From: Ancylobacter amanitiformis
GTDB taxonomy: Bacteria; Pseudomonadota; Alphaproteobacteria; Rhizobiales; Xanthobacteraceae
Length of the DNA: 64,000 nucleotides
Direction of reading: 5' to 3'
Assembly (NCBI RefSeq): GCF_030814815.1
Contig: NZ_JAUSVR010000009.1
Location: 1-64,000, forward strand
Below the pieces are notes generated by a model. It did no database searches. It was not told the origin of the DNA and saw only the letters and a list, made by a program, of their open reading frames with translations. The position numbers were made by a program, and so were the translations under genes. Below are positions 35,641-43,915 of the stretch, piece after piece (within the stretch, counting starts at the first letter, position 1; each line of letters opens with the position of its first letter).

Positions 35641-35683
35641 GGAAGCTCCAGCGGGCACGGAATGCGGGGGATGGGACGCGAGG

Positions 35684-35732
35684 CTCACGAGAGCCAAGAC
35701 TCGCGGGATTCGAGACTCGCGAGAGCCAAGAC
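35684..35732. repeat. short direct repeat between def and fmt
   Basis: CTCACGAGAGCCAAGAC at 35684 recurs as CTCGCGAGAGCCAAGAC at 35716, a 32-nt period with one mismatch. It occupies the def-fmt gap. Its function is unknown; it may be a decayed repeat. Confidence 0.45.
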
Positions 35733-35749
35733 GTGCGGAGCGGGCGGGA

Positions 35750-36298
35750 TCAGGCCCCGTCGCGCTCCTTCTCCTTGGCGAGTTTGGTGAATTTCTTCAT
35801 CACCCGGTCGCGCTTGAGCTTGGAGATGTGGTCGATGAACAGCACGCCGTCGAGATGGTCGACCTCGTGCTGCACGCAGGTGGCGAACAGCCCGTCGGCC
35901 TCGACCTCCTGGGTCTCGCCGTTCAGATCGAGAAAGCGCACCCGCACCCGCTTCGGGCGTTCGACATCAGCGTAATAATCGGGAATCGACAGGCAGCCTT
36001 CCTGATAGACCGACATTTCCTCGGAGACGCCGATGATCTCCGGATTGATCAGGGCCACCGGGCGCTTCTTCTCCTCCTCATCACCGTCGCCCTCGCTGTC
36101 GCGCGAGCCGACATCGATGGTGATGATGCGCTCGGGAATGCCGACCTGGATGGCGGCAAGGCCGACGCCGGGCGCGTCATACATGGTCTCGAACATGTCT
36201 TCGACGATGGCGCGCACGCGCGCGTCGACGCGCGTGACGGGATCGGAGATCAGCCGCAGACGGTTATCGGGAATGATCACGAGAGGACGAATGGACAT
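35750..36298 (-). CDS. def: peptide deformylase
   Basis: Def removes the N-formyl group from nascent proteins using Fe2+/Zn2+. The 182-residue protein has all three motifs: GVGLAAIQ (44-51), EGCLS (100-104, Cys102 ligand) and HEVDH (144-148, two His ligands and the catalytic Glu). It contains an acidic insertion [14 protein letters not shown] at about 65-78 common in alphaproteobacteria. It is followed by fmt on the same strand. Confidence 0.97.
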   Translation of the reverse strand: MSIRPLVIIPDNRLRLISDPVTRVDARVRAIVEDMFETMYDAPGVGLAAIQVGIPERIITIDVGSRDSEGDGDEEEKKRPVALINPEIIGVSEEMSVYQEGCLSIPDYYADVERPKRVRVRFLDLNGETQEVEADGLFATCVQHEVDHLDGVLFIDHISKLKRDRVMKKFTKLAKEKERDGA

Positions 36299-36407
36299 GG
36301 TGCTGAAATAAGCGCTGCCCTCGCCGCGGTCAACGGAACGGTAACGCGCGAGATGGCAATGTTCACTTTTCGTTCGCGCGAGAAATGAAATCTGCTAGAA
36401 GGCCCGC

Positions 36408-37622
36408 ATGGATCAGGTCCTGTTCGTTCTTGCCGGCTATCCCGTCACCCTCCTCGAAGCGGCCTCCTGTGCCGCGGCGCTCGGCCTGCTCATGCTGCTC
36501 GCGCTGCTGAGGGCGGTGGCCGTGAGCGCGCGCCGCAACGCGCAGGAAGCCGACGAGCAGGCCCAGCGCGCCGAGGACCTGGAGGAGCAGCTCGCCGCGC
36601 TCGCCCGCACCCAGGCCGAGACGATCGGCCGGGTGCAGTCGATGGCCGAGGTGCTGGCGCAGCGCCAGGGCGACCTCGCCCGCGCCGTCGCCGACCGGCT
36701 GGACGCCTCCTCGCATCGCGTCGGCGAGAGCCTCGCCCGCTCGGCCGAGGCGACGCACGAGAATCTCAGCCGGCTGAACGAGCGGCTCGCCGTGGTGGAG
36801 CAGGCCCGCGTGAGCCTGGGCGAACTTTCCGGCCAGGTGATGAGCCTGCGCGAGACGCTGGCCAACAAGCAGGCGCGCGGCGCCTTCGGCGAAGGCCGGC
36901 TGCAGGCGATCGTCGCCGACGGATTGCCGCGCGACAGCTATGCCTTCCAGCACACGCTCGCCAGCGGGCGACGCGCCGACTGCGCCATCTTCCTGCCGGG
37001 CGACAGCCGGCCGCTGCTGATCGATTCCAAGTTCCCGCTGGAAGCCATCACCGCCTTCCGCGAGGCCCCGACACCCGAGGCGCGCCGACAGGCCGAGACG
37101 CGGCTGAAGGGGGATGTCGGCAAGCATATCGGCGACATTGCCGAGCGCTATCTCGTCAGCGGCGAGACGCAGGACATCGCGCTGATGTTCGTGCCCTCCG
37201 AATCGGTCTTCGGCGAGTTGCACGAACATTTCGACGAGGTGATCCAGCGCGCCTTCCGCGCCCGGGTGATCCTGGTCTCGCCCTCGCTGCTCATGCTCGC
37301 GGTGCAGGTGGTGCAGGCCATCTGCAAGGATGCGCGCATGCGCGAGCAGGCCGACCTGATCCGCGCCGAATGCGGCAAGCTGGTCGCCGACGTGGTGCGG
37401 CTGCGCGATCGGGTCGGCAATATCGCCCGCCATTTCGGCCAGGCCAGCGAGGACGTGGCGCAGGCGCTGACCTCCGCCGACAAGATCGCCCGGCGCGGCG
37501 CCCGCATCGAGCAGTTGGAATTCGACGCCGACACCGGCGCGGAGAGCGCCGCTGCGGAACGCGCCGAACCGCTGCCCGACCCACTCTCGCTGCCGCTCGG
37601 CCGGCGCGGCGCGGCGCAATAA
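36408..37622 (+). CDS. rmuC: DNA recombination protein RmuC
   Basis: RmuC is a membrane-anchored nuclease-like protein that limits recombination at inverted repeats. The 404-residue protein has an N-terminal membrane helix (about residues 10-35), a long coiled coil (about 40-160), and the conserved nuclease-fold domain with ARGAFGEGRLQAIV, LLIDSKFPLEAI and FVPSESVFGELHE, then VSPSLLMLAVQVVQ. It is divergent from def. Confidence 0.92.
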   Translation: MDQVLFVLAGYPVTLLEAASCAAALGLLMLLALLRAVAVSARRNAQEADEQAQRAEDLEEQLAALARTQAETIGRVQSMAEVLAQRQGDLARAVADRLDASSHRVGESLARSAEATHENLSRLNERLAVVEQARVSLGELSGQVMSLRETLANKQARGAFGEGRLQAIVADGLPRDSYAFQHTLASGRRADCAIFLPGDSRPLLIDSKFPLEAITAFREAPTPEARRQAETRLKGDVGKHIGDIAERYLVSGETQDIALMFVPSESVFGELHEHFDEVIQRAFRARVILVSPSLLMLAVQVVQAICKDARMREQADLIRAECGKLVADVVRLRDRVGNIARHFGQASEDVAQALTSADKIARRGARIEQLEFDADTGAESAAAERAEPLPDPLSLPLGRRGAAQ

Positions 37623-37650
37623 CGCGCCCGCACCGCAACGCGGCGGGACT

Positions 37651-37701
37651 CCCGGCTCACGCCGGGCCGCCCGTCGGGACCGGACCCGCCCGCCGGTTTT
37701 T
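37651..37701 (+). terminator. probable terminator after rmuC
   Basis: A CCCGGC-TCAC-GCCGGG hairpin at 37651-37666 is followed by a second ACCGG/CCGGT stem at 37679-37697 that runs into TTTTT. It lies 28-80 nt past the rmuC stop. Confidence 0.6.
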
Positions 37702-37742
37702 CATCCTTCCAATTCGCGAAAGCCGCGTTCTCTGATAGATTG

Positions 37743-37757
37743 ATAGGATCCTTCTAT
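37743..37757. promoter_or_regulatory. ATAG-N7-CTAT dyad, LysR-type operator
   Basis: ATAGGATCCTTCTAT is a LysR-type dyad 24 nt upstream of the GTG of the LysR gene; another ATAG lies at 37735. It falls inside the longer TTG-started ORF, which supports the downstream start. Binding by the adjacent regulator is inferred. Confidence 0.5.
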
Positions 37758-37781
37758 CGTCTGGCGTCGGGAAAGCGTTGC

Positions 37782-38681
37782 GTGATCGATCGGTTTGAAC
37801 TTCTCATGGCCCTCGCCAAGGAGCGCCATTTCGGCCGCGCCGCGGAATCCTGCGGCGTGACGCAGCCCACCCTTTCGGCCGGACTGAAACAGCTGGAGGA
37901 ACAGCTGGGCGTGCGCCTCGTCGAGCGCGGTTCACGCTTCATCGGCTTCACGCCCGAGGGCGAGCGTGCCCTGCAATGGGCGCGGCGGGTGATCGGCGAC
38001 GTGCGCGCCATGCGGCAGGAGATCGCCGGCATGCGCAAGGGCCTGTCCGGCCATCTGCGCATTGCCGCCATCCCCACCGCCATGCCCATGCTCTCGGAGC
38101 TGACCACGCCGTTCCACGAGAAGCATGCCGATGTGCGCTTCACGCTGATTTCCGCCAGTTCCAACGAGGTGCTGCGGCTGATCGAGAATCTGGAGGCCGA
38201 TGCCGGCGTCACCTATCTCGACAACGACCCCGTCGGCCGGCTGAAGACGCTGCCGCTCTACAAGGAGGGCTACCGCTTCATCACCTCCGCCAGCGCCCCG
38301 CTCGGCGATCGCGCCTCGGTGACGTGGGAGGAGATCGGCCGGGTGCCGCTGTGCCTGCTCACCCCCGACATGCAGAACCGGCGCATCGTCGACAAGCAGC
38401 TTCAGGAGGCGGGCCATCCCGCCCTGCCGATGCTGGAAGCCAATTCGACCATCGCCCTGCTCTCGCATGTACGCACCGGCAAATGGGCGAGCGTCGTCGC
38501 CAAGCCGCTGGCCGACGTGTTCGCCTTCCCGCCCAATATCCGCTCCATCCCCATCGAGGCGCCGGAGGTTCTCCACCAGATGGGCCTTGTCGTGCTCGAC
38601 CGCGAGCCGATGACGCCGATCGTCACCGCGCTGATGCAGGAGGCGCGGCTGGTGGCGCCCGGCCTCGCCGAGCGCATCTGA
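37782..38681 (+). CDS. LysR family regulator, resembles formate dehydrogenase regulator
   Basis: This 299-residue LysR-type regulator has the winged helix-turn-helix FELLMALAKERHFGRAAESC (quoted to 20 residues), then VTQPTLSAGLKQLEEQLG and a C-terminal inducer-binding domain. By eye it is closest to regulators found with fds-type formate dehydrogenase operons (RFIGFTPEGERALQWARR is similar). No fds genes are adjacent. I choose the GTG at 37782 (VIDRFELL) to match family length. Confidence 0.85.
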   Translation: MIDRFELLMALAKERHFGRAAESCGVTQPTLSAGLKQLEEQLGVRLVERGSRFIGFTPEGERALQWARRVIGDVRAMRQEIAGMRKGLSGHLRIAAIPTAMPMLSELTTPFHEKHADVRFTLISASSNEVLRLIENLEADAGVTYLDNDPVGRLKTLPLYKEGYRFITSASAPLGDRASVTWEEIGRVPLCLLTPDMQNRRIVDKQLQEAGHPALPMLEANSTIALLSHVRTGKWASVVAKPLADVFAFPPNIRSIPIEAPEVLHQMGLVVLDREPMTPIVTALMQEARLVAPGLAERI

Positions 38682-38747
38682 ACGGGTGTATCTGAACGGG
38701 CGTCGCCGCGGTTTTCGGTGCTGGGGGCAAACGCCTTTGCCGGCAAC

Positions 38748-38773
38748 GGAACCGCAGGCCGCTCCCGCCCGTT
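38748..38773 (+). promoter_or_regulatory. EcfG-type promoter (N17 spacer) of the DUF1328 gene
   Basis: GGAAC at 38748-38752 is followed after 17 bases by CGTT at 38770-38773. It lies 70 nt upstream of the DUF1328 start codon. The 17-nt spacer is within the accepted EcfG range. Confidence 0.65.
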
Positions 38774-38843
38774 GTCCCGGCATGCGGCACAGGTGCCGCC
38801 GGTTCACGGGCGGCACGCGCCGCCGCAACAGCGGAGGCTTCCC

Positions 38844-39023
38844 ATGCTTGGTTGGGCACTCACCTTCCTCGTGGTCGCGCTGATCGCCGCGGTGCTCGGC
38901 TTCGGCGGCATCGCCGGCACGGCGATCGAAATCGCCAAGATCATTTTCTTCGTGGCGATCATCCTGTTCCTGGTCTCGGCCGTGGTCGGCCTGCTGCGCG
39001 GCCGATCGAGCCGGATGCCCTGA
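38844..39023 (+). CDS. DUF1328 small membrane protein
   Basis: This 59-residue protein has two hydrophobic helices ([19 protein letters not shown] and [19 protein letters not shown]) joined by [12 protein letters not shown], the signature of the DUF1328/YtjA family. Family members are small inner-membrane proteins often induced by stress. It starts with ATG at 38844 after a GGAGG ribosome-binding site. It has its own EcfG-type promoter and a strong terminator, so it is monocistronic. Confidence 0.88.
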   Translation: MLGWALTFLVVALIAAVLGFGGIAGTAIEIAKIIFFVAIILFLVSAVVGLLRGRSSRMP

Positions 39024-39060
39024 TCGCCCGAACCGCGCCACGACGGATCGCGACGCAATC

Positions 39061-39089
39061 GGCCGCCCCTCGCCAAGGGGCGGCCGTTT
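39061..39089 (+). terminator. Rho-independent terminator after the DUF1328 gene
   Basis: A perfect 10-bp stem GGCCGCCCCT / AGGGGCGGCC with a CGCCA loop is followed by GTTTT. It lies 38 nt past the stop codon. Confidence 0.85.
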
Positions 39090-39253
39090 TCGTCGAGGCG
39101 GGAGCGGAGGCGGGCGTGGCGGCGCGCGCGGAGCCTGTCCTGCCCCCCCCCCGGCTCCTGCCTCCGGCGCGCATCACGTCACCCGCCCTGCAGCCTGCCG
39201 GCCGGCGCCACGTATCGATACCGAAAAGAGAGGTTCAGAAGATGAGGCGGGGC

Positions 39254-39808
39254 TCAGACCCGCTCGCCGGCGACCACGACCGCCCGCGTCGTCTTGTCGG
39301 GACCGAAGTCGCCGATATCCTCGATGGCGAGGAGTTCGCCCAGCCGGCGGCGCGCGCGATTGACCCGGCTCTTGATGGTGCCGACCGCGCATTGGCAGAT
39401 ATCCGCCGCCTCCTCATAGGAGAAGCCCGAAGCCCCCACCAGCACCAGCGCCTCGCGCTGGTCGGGCGGCAGCTTGTCCAGCGCCATGCGGAAATCCTCG
39501 AAATCCAGATGCGTGTTCTGGTCGGGATTGGTGGTCAGCGTGGCGGCGAAAGCTCCATCGGAATCGGGCACCTCGCGCCGGCGCTTGCGGTATTCCGAAC
39601 GGAACAGGTTGCGCAGGATGGTAAACAGCCAGGCCGGCAGGTTGGTGCCCGGCCGGAAGCTGGAAATGTTGCCGAAGGCGCGCAGCAACGTCTCCTGCAC
39701 CAGGTCATCCGCCCGATCCACGCTGCCGCTGAGCGAGATGGCGAAGGCCCGGAGGTTTGGAATGGCGGCAATGATCTCGTCACGCAGGCCGGGATCGAAC
39801 TTGCTCAC
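39254..39808 (-). CDS. ecfG: EcfG-type sigma factor of the general stress response
   Basis: This 184-residue extracytoplasmic-function sigma factor has region 2 (AFAISLSGSVDRADDLVQET) and region 4 (MALDKLPPDQREALVLV, then YEEAADICQCAVGTIKSRVNR). It is released from NepR by phosphorylated PhyR and then transcribes GGAAC-N16-CGTT promoters. It begins with GTG at 39808, overlapping the nepR stop (GTGA), and the nepR-phyR neighbours make the assignment firm. Confidence 0.96.
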   Translation of the reverse strand: MSKFDPGLRDEIIAAIPNLRAFAISLSGSVDRADDLVQETLLRAFGNISSFRPGTNLPAWLFTILRNLFRSEYRKRRREVPDSDGAFAATLTTNPDQNTHLDFEDFRMALDKLPPDQREALVLVGASGFSYEEAADICQCAVGTIKSRVNRARRRLGELLAIEDIGDFGPDKTTRAVVVAGERV

Positions 39809-40065
39809 GATCGCCCCCCCTCCCCGTCCGGCCCATCGCCAGCCTTGGGCTGATCGAGCTTGGCCAGCAGATCGAGAAAACGATCCGGCACGCCCTGGCG
39901 CACGACATCGTCATACATCGCCCGCAGGTGCTGGCCGATCTTCGCCTGGATGTCGCTTCCAAGCGTCGAGCCGCTGGCTTCCGACATGTGTTCACCGGTC
40001 AGAGATTCCGCGCTGGCGGAGGCCCCTCCGGACTGCTCTTGATTCATCTTCTCTTTTCCCGACAT
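39805..40065 (-). CDS. nepR: NepR-type anti-sigma factor
   Basis: This 86-residue protein is the anti-sigma factor that sequesters EcfG. A disordered Ser/Glu-rich N-terminus precedes the two-helix core IQAKIGQHLRAMYDDVVRQG and VPDRFLDLLAKLD. The start MSGKEKMNQ at 40065 fits family length. It is co-transcribed with ecfG from an EcfG-type promoter 49 nt upstream, so the system feeds back on itself. Confidence 0.95.
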   Translation of the reverse strand: MSGKEKMNQEQSGGASASAESLTGEHMSEASGSTLGSDIQAKIGQHLRAMYDDVVRQGVPDRFLDLLAKLDQPKAGDGPDGEGGRS

Positions 40066-40113
40066 CGAGCCCCCGAGGGACAAGGTTGGCTCCGTCGCTC
40101 CGTGCCCAGCGAT

Positions 40114-40138
40114 AACGACGCCAGGGCGGGTCGGTTCC
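40114..40138 (-). promoter_or_regulatory. EcfG-type promoter of nepR-ecfG
   Basis: The minus strand reads GGAAC, 16 bases, CGTT, a perfect EcfG consensus. It lies 49 nt upstream of nepR and only 42 nt from the divergent phyR promoter. Confidence 0.88.
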
Positions 40139-40179
40139 GGCACCGTTGCGATTTTCGATCTATTTTTTTCTGGCACTAT

Positions 40180-40204
40180 GGAACCACGGTCCATCAGACA
40201 CGTT
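40180..40204 (+). promoter_or_regulatory. EcfG-type promoter of phyR
   Basis: GGAAC at 40180-40184 and CGTT at 40201-40204 are separated by 16 bases. The site is 37 nt upstream of the phyR GTG and diverges from the nepR promoter. Confidence 0.88.
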
Positions 40205-40241
40205 AATGGTCGCTTGCCTTTATGCATCTGGGGAGACGCGT

Positions 40242-41045
40242 GTGAGCACTTCGCAACTGGTCGCGCAGCACCTTCCGTTCCTGCGCCGTTATGCTCGTGC
40301 GCTCGGCGGAAGCCAGCCCGCTGGCGACGCCTATGTCACGGCCATGCTTGAAACGCTGATCGCCGATCCATCCACGCTCGATCGCGGGGTGGATACGCGC
40401 GTCGCGCTCTATCGGCTGCTCACCCGGCTCTGGGACTCGGTGTCCATCAACGCGGTGTCCGAGCCGGCCGCCACCACGTTTCACGGCGAGAACCGCCTCG
40501 GCCATATAACGCCGGTGGTGCGTCAGGCGTTCCTGCTGGTCTCGCTCGAAGGCTTCAGCGAGGAAGACGCCGCCGCCGTTCTCGAGATCGACGTGCCGAC
40601 GCTCCGTCACCTGGTCGCCGATGCCGGGCGCGAGCTGGCCGCCGAGATCGCCACCGATGTGCTCATCATCGAGGACGAGCCGTTCATCGCGCTCGATCTT
40701 GAGGGGCTGGTCGAGGGGCTCGGCCACCGCGTCACCGGCATCGCCCGCACCCATAGCGAGGCGGTGAGCCTTGCCCGCCGCAAGACGCCGGGGCTGATCC
40801 TCGCCGACATCCAGCTGGCCGACGGCTCGTCGGGCCTCGATGCGGTGAACGAATTGATCAGCGGCGTGGAAGTACCCGTCATCTTCATCACCGCCTATCC
40901 CGAGCGCTTCCTCACCGGCGTGCGGCCCGAGCCCGCCTTCCTCATCGCCAAGCCGTTCCAGCCCTCCACCGTGGCGGCCGTGATCAGCCAGGCCCTGTTC
41001 TTCGAACGCAAGGCGCGGCCGCGCGAGCAGCGCGCCACCGCCTGA
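40242..41045 (+). CDS. phyR: PhyR response regulator (sigma-like/receiver anti-anti-sigma factor)
   Basis: This 267-residue master regulator of the alphaproteobacterial general stress response has an N-terminal sigma-mimic domain (LPFLRRYARALGGSQPAGDA, then VVRQAFLLVSLEGFSEEDAAA, quoted here as two motifs) and a C-terminal receiver (LIIEDEP, Asp189 in LILADIQLAD, Lys237 in LIAKPF). When phosphorylated it binds NepR and frees EcfG. I choose the GTG at 40242 because GGGGAG precedes it and the family starts with this QLVAQHLPFLRR segment. The kinase gene follows directly. Confidence 0.96.
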   Translation: MSTSQLVAQHLPFLRRYARALGGSQPAGDAYVTAMLETLIADPSTLDRGVDTRVALYRLLTRLWDSVSINAVSEPAATTFHGENRLGHITPVVRQAFLLVSLEGFSEEDAAAVLEIDVPTLRHLVADAGRELAAEIATDVLIIEDEPFIALDLEGLVEGLGHRVTGIARTHSEAVSLARRKTPGLILADIQLADGSSGLDAVNELISGVEVPVIFITAYPERFLTGVRPEPAFLIAKPFQPSTVAAVISQALFFERKARPREQRATA

Positions 41046-41054
41046 TTGGCCCCG

Positions 41055-42377
41055 ATGCCATCCTTTCAAATGAGCTTCATCGACGACGCCGCGCGCTGGA
41101 TCACGATCATTTCGTGCCTCGCCATCGCGGGTGGCGTTCTGCTGCTGATCAACAAGCGGCCGGAGCTTTCCGGGCGCATGAAGTTTCTCGGCTATATGCT
41201 GAGCGTGCTTCTCCTTACCCTCGCGCTGCTATCGATGCTGGCACTGAGCGACAGCGCCAACATGCAGTGGCAGCAGAGCCTGGTCCGCGTCGGCCTCGCC
41301 GTGGTCAACGCCGTCGGCGCCGTGGCGCTGCTGACCAATCTCCGCGCGCTGGTCAATCTTCCGCTGCCGGCCCAGGTGGCAAGCGAGCAAAGGCGTCTCA
41401 CGCTGGAACTCGCCACCGTGCTGCAACGTTACGAGATGGCACTGCGCGGATCCAACGTCGCCATTTTCACGCAGGACCGCGATCTTCGCTACACCTCGGT
41501 GAGCAAGCCGCTGTTCGGCTTTCCCGTCGAACAGGTGCTGAACGCGACCGACGCGGAACTCCTGGGCGATACGCGATCCGGGCCGATCCACCTCCTCAAG
41601 CGTGAGGCCCTGATGACGAGCGAATTGCGCAAAGGCGAGACCGAGGTCGAGGAATACGGCACCAAGCGCTGGTACGACCTCCACATCGAGCCGCTGCGTG
41701 ACCTCTCCGGCGCCACCATCGGCCTTACCGGGGCGGCGGTCGATGTCACCGAACGCAAGGAGAATGAACAGCACCTGCGCCTGTTGATGCGCGAACTGAC
41801 GCACCGTTCCAAGAACCTGCTCGCGGTGATCCAGGCCATGGCGCGGCAGACCGCCCGCCATGCCGGCTCGATCGACGAGTTCGTGGAAATCTTCAGCGCC
41901 CGGCTGCAGGCGCTCGCCCGCTCGCATGACCTCCTGGTGCAGGAGGGCTGGCATGGCGCGTCACTCAACGACATGGTGCGCTCGCAGCTCGGCCATCATT
42001 TCGATCACGAGCGCAGCCAGGTCACGGTGAGCGGTCCCGACATCTTCCTGAAGCCGGAAGCCGCCCAGAATATCGGCCTCGCGCTTCACGAGCTTTCCAC
42101 CAACGCCGCCAAATACGGCGCCCTCTCGGTGCCCGGCGGACAGGTGGCGATCCGCTGGGCGCGCCGCGTGCCGGAAGCCGGCGGCGGCTTCGAACTGTCC
42201 TGGATCGAAAAGGGCGGTCCGCCGGTCACGCCGCCGCGCGCGCGCGGCTTCGGCTCGCTGGTGATCGAACGCAATCTCGCCCGCGCGCTGGACGGCAAGG
42301 TCGATCTCGAATTCGATCCCGCCGGCCTCCACTGTTCCGTGGAAGTTCCCGAACAGCATCTCACGCCCGGACGCTGA
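41055..42377 (+). CDS. PhyK-like HWE-family sensor histidine kinase
   Basis: This 440-residue kinase has three membrane helices (about residues 14-34, 46-66, 78-98), a PAS domain (about 120-230), and an HWE histidine kinase core: His250 in LMRELTHRSKNLLAVIQA, LHELSTNAAKYG as N-box, and the HWE-specific LSWIEKGG near the C-terminus. Its position 9 nt after phyR makes it the likely kinase for PhyR. The input signal is unknown; little of the protein protrudes into the periplasm. Confidence 0.92.
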   Translation: MPSFQMSFIDDAARWITIISCLAIAGGVLLLINKRPELSGRMKFLGYMLSVLLLTLALLSMLALSDSANMQWQQSLVRVGLAVVNAVGAVALLTNLRALVNLPLPAQVASEQRRLTLELATVLQRYEMALRGSNVAIFTQDRDLRYTSVSKPLFGFPVEQVLNATDAELLGDTRSGPIHLLKREALMTSELRKGETEVEEYGTKRWYDLHIEPLRDLSGATIGLTGAAVDVTERKENEQHLRLLMRELTHRSKNLLAVIQAMARQTARHAGSIDEFVEIFSARLQALARSHDLLVQEGWHGASLNDMVRSQLGHHFDHERSQVTVSGPDIFLKPEAAQNIGLALHELSTNAAKYGALSVPGGQVAIRWARRVPEAGGGFELSWIEKGGPPVTPPRARGFGSLVIERNLARALDGKVDLEFDPAGLHCSVEVPEQHLTPGR

Positions 42378-42453
42378 CGGCCCGCCGCCCGGCCCGCCCT
42401 CCCAAGGCCGCAGAATCTCGTCCGAGGGCTTTCGCAAATGCCGGGATGGGTGC

Positions 42454-42478
42454 GGAACCGAAAGACGTTAACCACGTT
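42454..42478 (+). promoter_or_regulatory. EcfG-type promoter upstream of exported unknown protein
   Basis: GGAAC at 42454-42458 and CGTT at 42475-42478 have a 16-nt spacer. The promoter lies 177 nt upstream of the next gene (42656), implying a long leader of unknown purpose. Confidence 0.7.
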
Positions 42479-42655
42479 TATGCCTATGTTGGACCGATGT
42501 GGCGAAGGCTGTGGAAGCCGCTCTCCACGATGGGCCAACAGGCGTTTCCAGCAACATCACTCCACGCGGAAGTCATTCCGGCGAGGGCAGCGGGGTTTGG
42601 CTCCGCGGTGCCCGGCGCCCAGCTTTCGCGTGGCACAAGCTGAGCGGAGGACGAC

Positions 42656-43135
42656 ATGCACGCGTTCGCCACCATGGCCGGTCGGATGGCCGGCAAAAGC
42701 TCTCTTTATCTTCTCGGCGCGGCCTCGGGTTTCGCCGTCGCCATTCCGCTGACGGCGGCCGCGGTCGGTGCCGGCGCCTCGGCATGGTCGAACCCGATCG
42801 TGGCGGGGCTTCACGGCCCGGCCGCCGTGCTGCAGGCACCCATGGTGAACCGCGCGGCCAAGGGCCCCCGTCTTGATATCCGCATTCCGAGCGCGCCCGG
42901 CGGCTCGTCGATGGTCGCCCGCAGCGAGCTGGCGGCGGGCGTGGTCCAGACCTCCGGCCCGGCGCCGATGGCGGGCGCCACGGCGGATGCCACAGGACAG
43001 CCGGTGCCGCGTCCGCGCGCCATGCAGGCCCCACGCGGATGCCTGTCGTCGATCGGCGTCACCCGCTCGAACCTTGTGACCGACGAGACGGTTGTCTGCG
43101 TCGCCGATGCGTCGATCATCAACAGCATTCAGTAA
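42656..43135 (+). CDS. uncharacterised exported protein, predicted general-stress gene
   Basis: I recognise no family. The 159-residue protein has a hydrophobic export or anchor segment at about residues 16-45 (LYLLGAASGFAVAIPLTAAA), a flexible Ala/Pro-rich centre, and a C-terminal part with two cysteines (RGCLSSIGVTRSNLVTDE and TVVCVADA) that could form a disulfide. It is probably periplasmic. Start at ATG 42656 after AGCGGAGG. It sits directly beside the stress regulators and carries an EcfG-type promoter. Confidence 0.65.
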   Translation: MHAFATMAGRMAGKSSLYLLGAASGFAVAIPLTAAAVGAGASAWSNPIVAGLHGPAAVLQAPMVNRAAKGPRLDIRIPSAPGGSSMVARSELAAGVVQTSGPAPMAGATADATGQPVPRPRAMQAPRGCLSSIGVTRSNLVTDETVVCVADASIINSIQ

Positions 43136-43215
43136 TAGCGACATGTATCATAGCTATACTGATGGCACCTGGTGGATCTGTCAGTCTGATTCCGGCCCGT
43201 TTTTCTCTTGCCTGC

Positions 43216-43240
43216 GGAACCTCATCTGATCCAGCACGTT
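43216..43240 (+). promoter_or_regulatory. EcfG-type promoter of the PRC-barrel gene
   Basis: GGAAC at 43216-43220 is followed after 16 bases by CGTT at 43237-43240, 62 nt upstream of the PRC-barrel protein start. A perfect consensus match. Confidence 0.82.
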
Positions 43241-43302
43241 GACAGGGCAGACGGTCGACAGACCGCACCGTTACGGACGAAGATCAGTACAGGAGAAAGA
43301 CG

Positions 43303-43881
43303 ATGCCCAACAAGCTTGCCACTCTCACGGCCGTCGCCGCCCTGTCGCTTGCGCCCGCCCTGGCCCTTGCACAGACCACGACGCCGGAAACCACCCAGCC
43401 GCCCGCCGCCAGCCCGATCGCCCCGGATGCCGGCGTGCCGCAGGCGCCCGCATCCGAAATGCCCAATGGCACGGCGACCGGCACCCCCGCCCCCGGCGCC
43501 AACGCGACCGCGATGCCGACCACGGTTCCCGCCACGCCGAAATTCGTCAGCGCCCAGTCCAGCGGCCAGTGGCTGGGCTCGGACCTGATCGGTACCGATG
43601 TCGTCACCTCGACCGATGAGAAGCTCGGTTCCATCAGCGACCTCGTGGTCGAGCGCGACGGAACGCTCGCCGCGGCGGTGATCGATGTCGGCGGCTTCCT
43701 CGGCATCGGCGCCAAGCCGGTCGCGGTATCCTTCGCGTCGCTGACCCCGGCCCCGACCGACAGCGGCACGAAGATCGTGGTGGCGCTCACCAAGGAAGAG
43801 CTGAACGCGGCGCCCGAGTTCAAGACCCTGGAGAAGGCCCGCAGCGAGACGTCGGACGCCACCACCCCGAAGACCAACTGA
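43303..43881 (+). CDS. exported PRC-barrel domain protein
   Basis: The 192-residue protein has a signal peptide (about residues 1-23, ending ALALAQT), a Pro/Ala/Thr-rich linker (about 24-82) and a PRC-barrel domain (about 88-165, LIGTDVVTSTDEKLGSISDL then VIDVGGFLGIGAKPVAVSF, each quoted up to 20 residues). Exported PRC-barrel proteins are common stress-induced envelope proteins in Hyphomicrobiales. An AGGAG ribosome-binding site precedes the ATG. An EcfG-type promoter and a downstream hairpin define it as a single-gene unit. Confidence 0.85.
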   Translation: MPNKLATLTAVAALSLAPALALAQTTTPETTQPPAASPIAPDAGVPQAPASEMPNGTATGTPAPGANATAMPTTVPATPKFVSAQSSGQWLGSDLIGTDVVTSTDEKLGSISDLVVERDGTLAAAVIDVGGFLGIGAKPVAVSFASLTPAPTDSGTKIVVALTKEELNAAPEFKTLEKARSETSDATTPKTN

Positions 43882-43915
43882 CGGCACGTTCCCCCCGCTT
43901 TCGCTTGTCAGACGC

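Noticed and set aside
36340-36370. GGAACGG upstream of rmuC as an EcfG promoter
   Set aside because: The -10 CGTT is missing at the right distance.
39145-39154. Run of nine or so C residues downstream of ecfG as a phase-variation tract
   Set aside because: It lies outside any gene and promoter, so slippage there would have no clear effect; it may also be a sequencing-sensitive spot.
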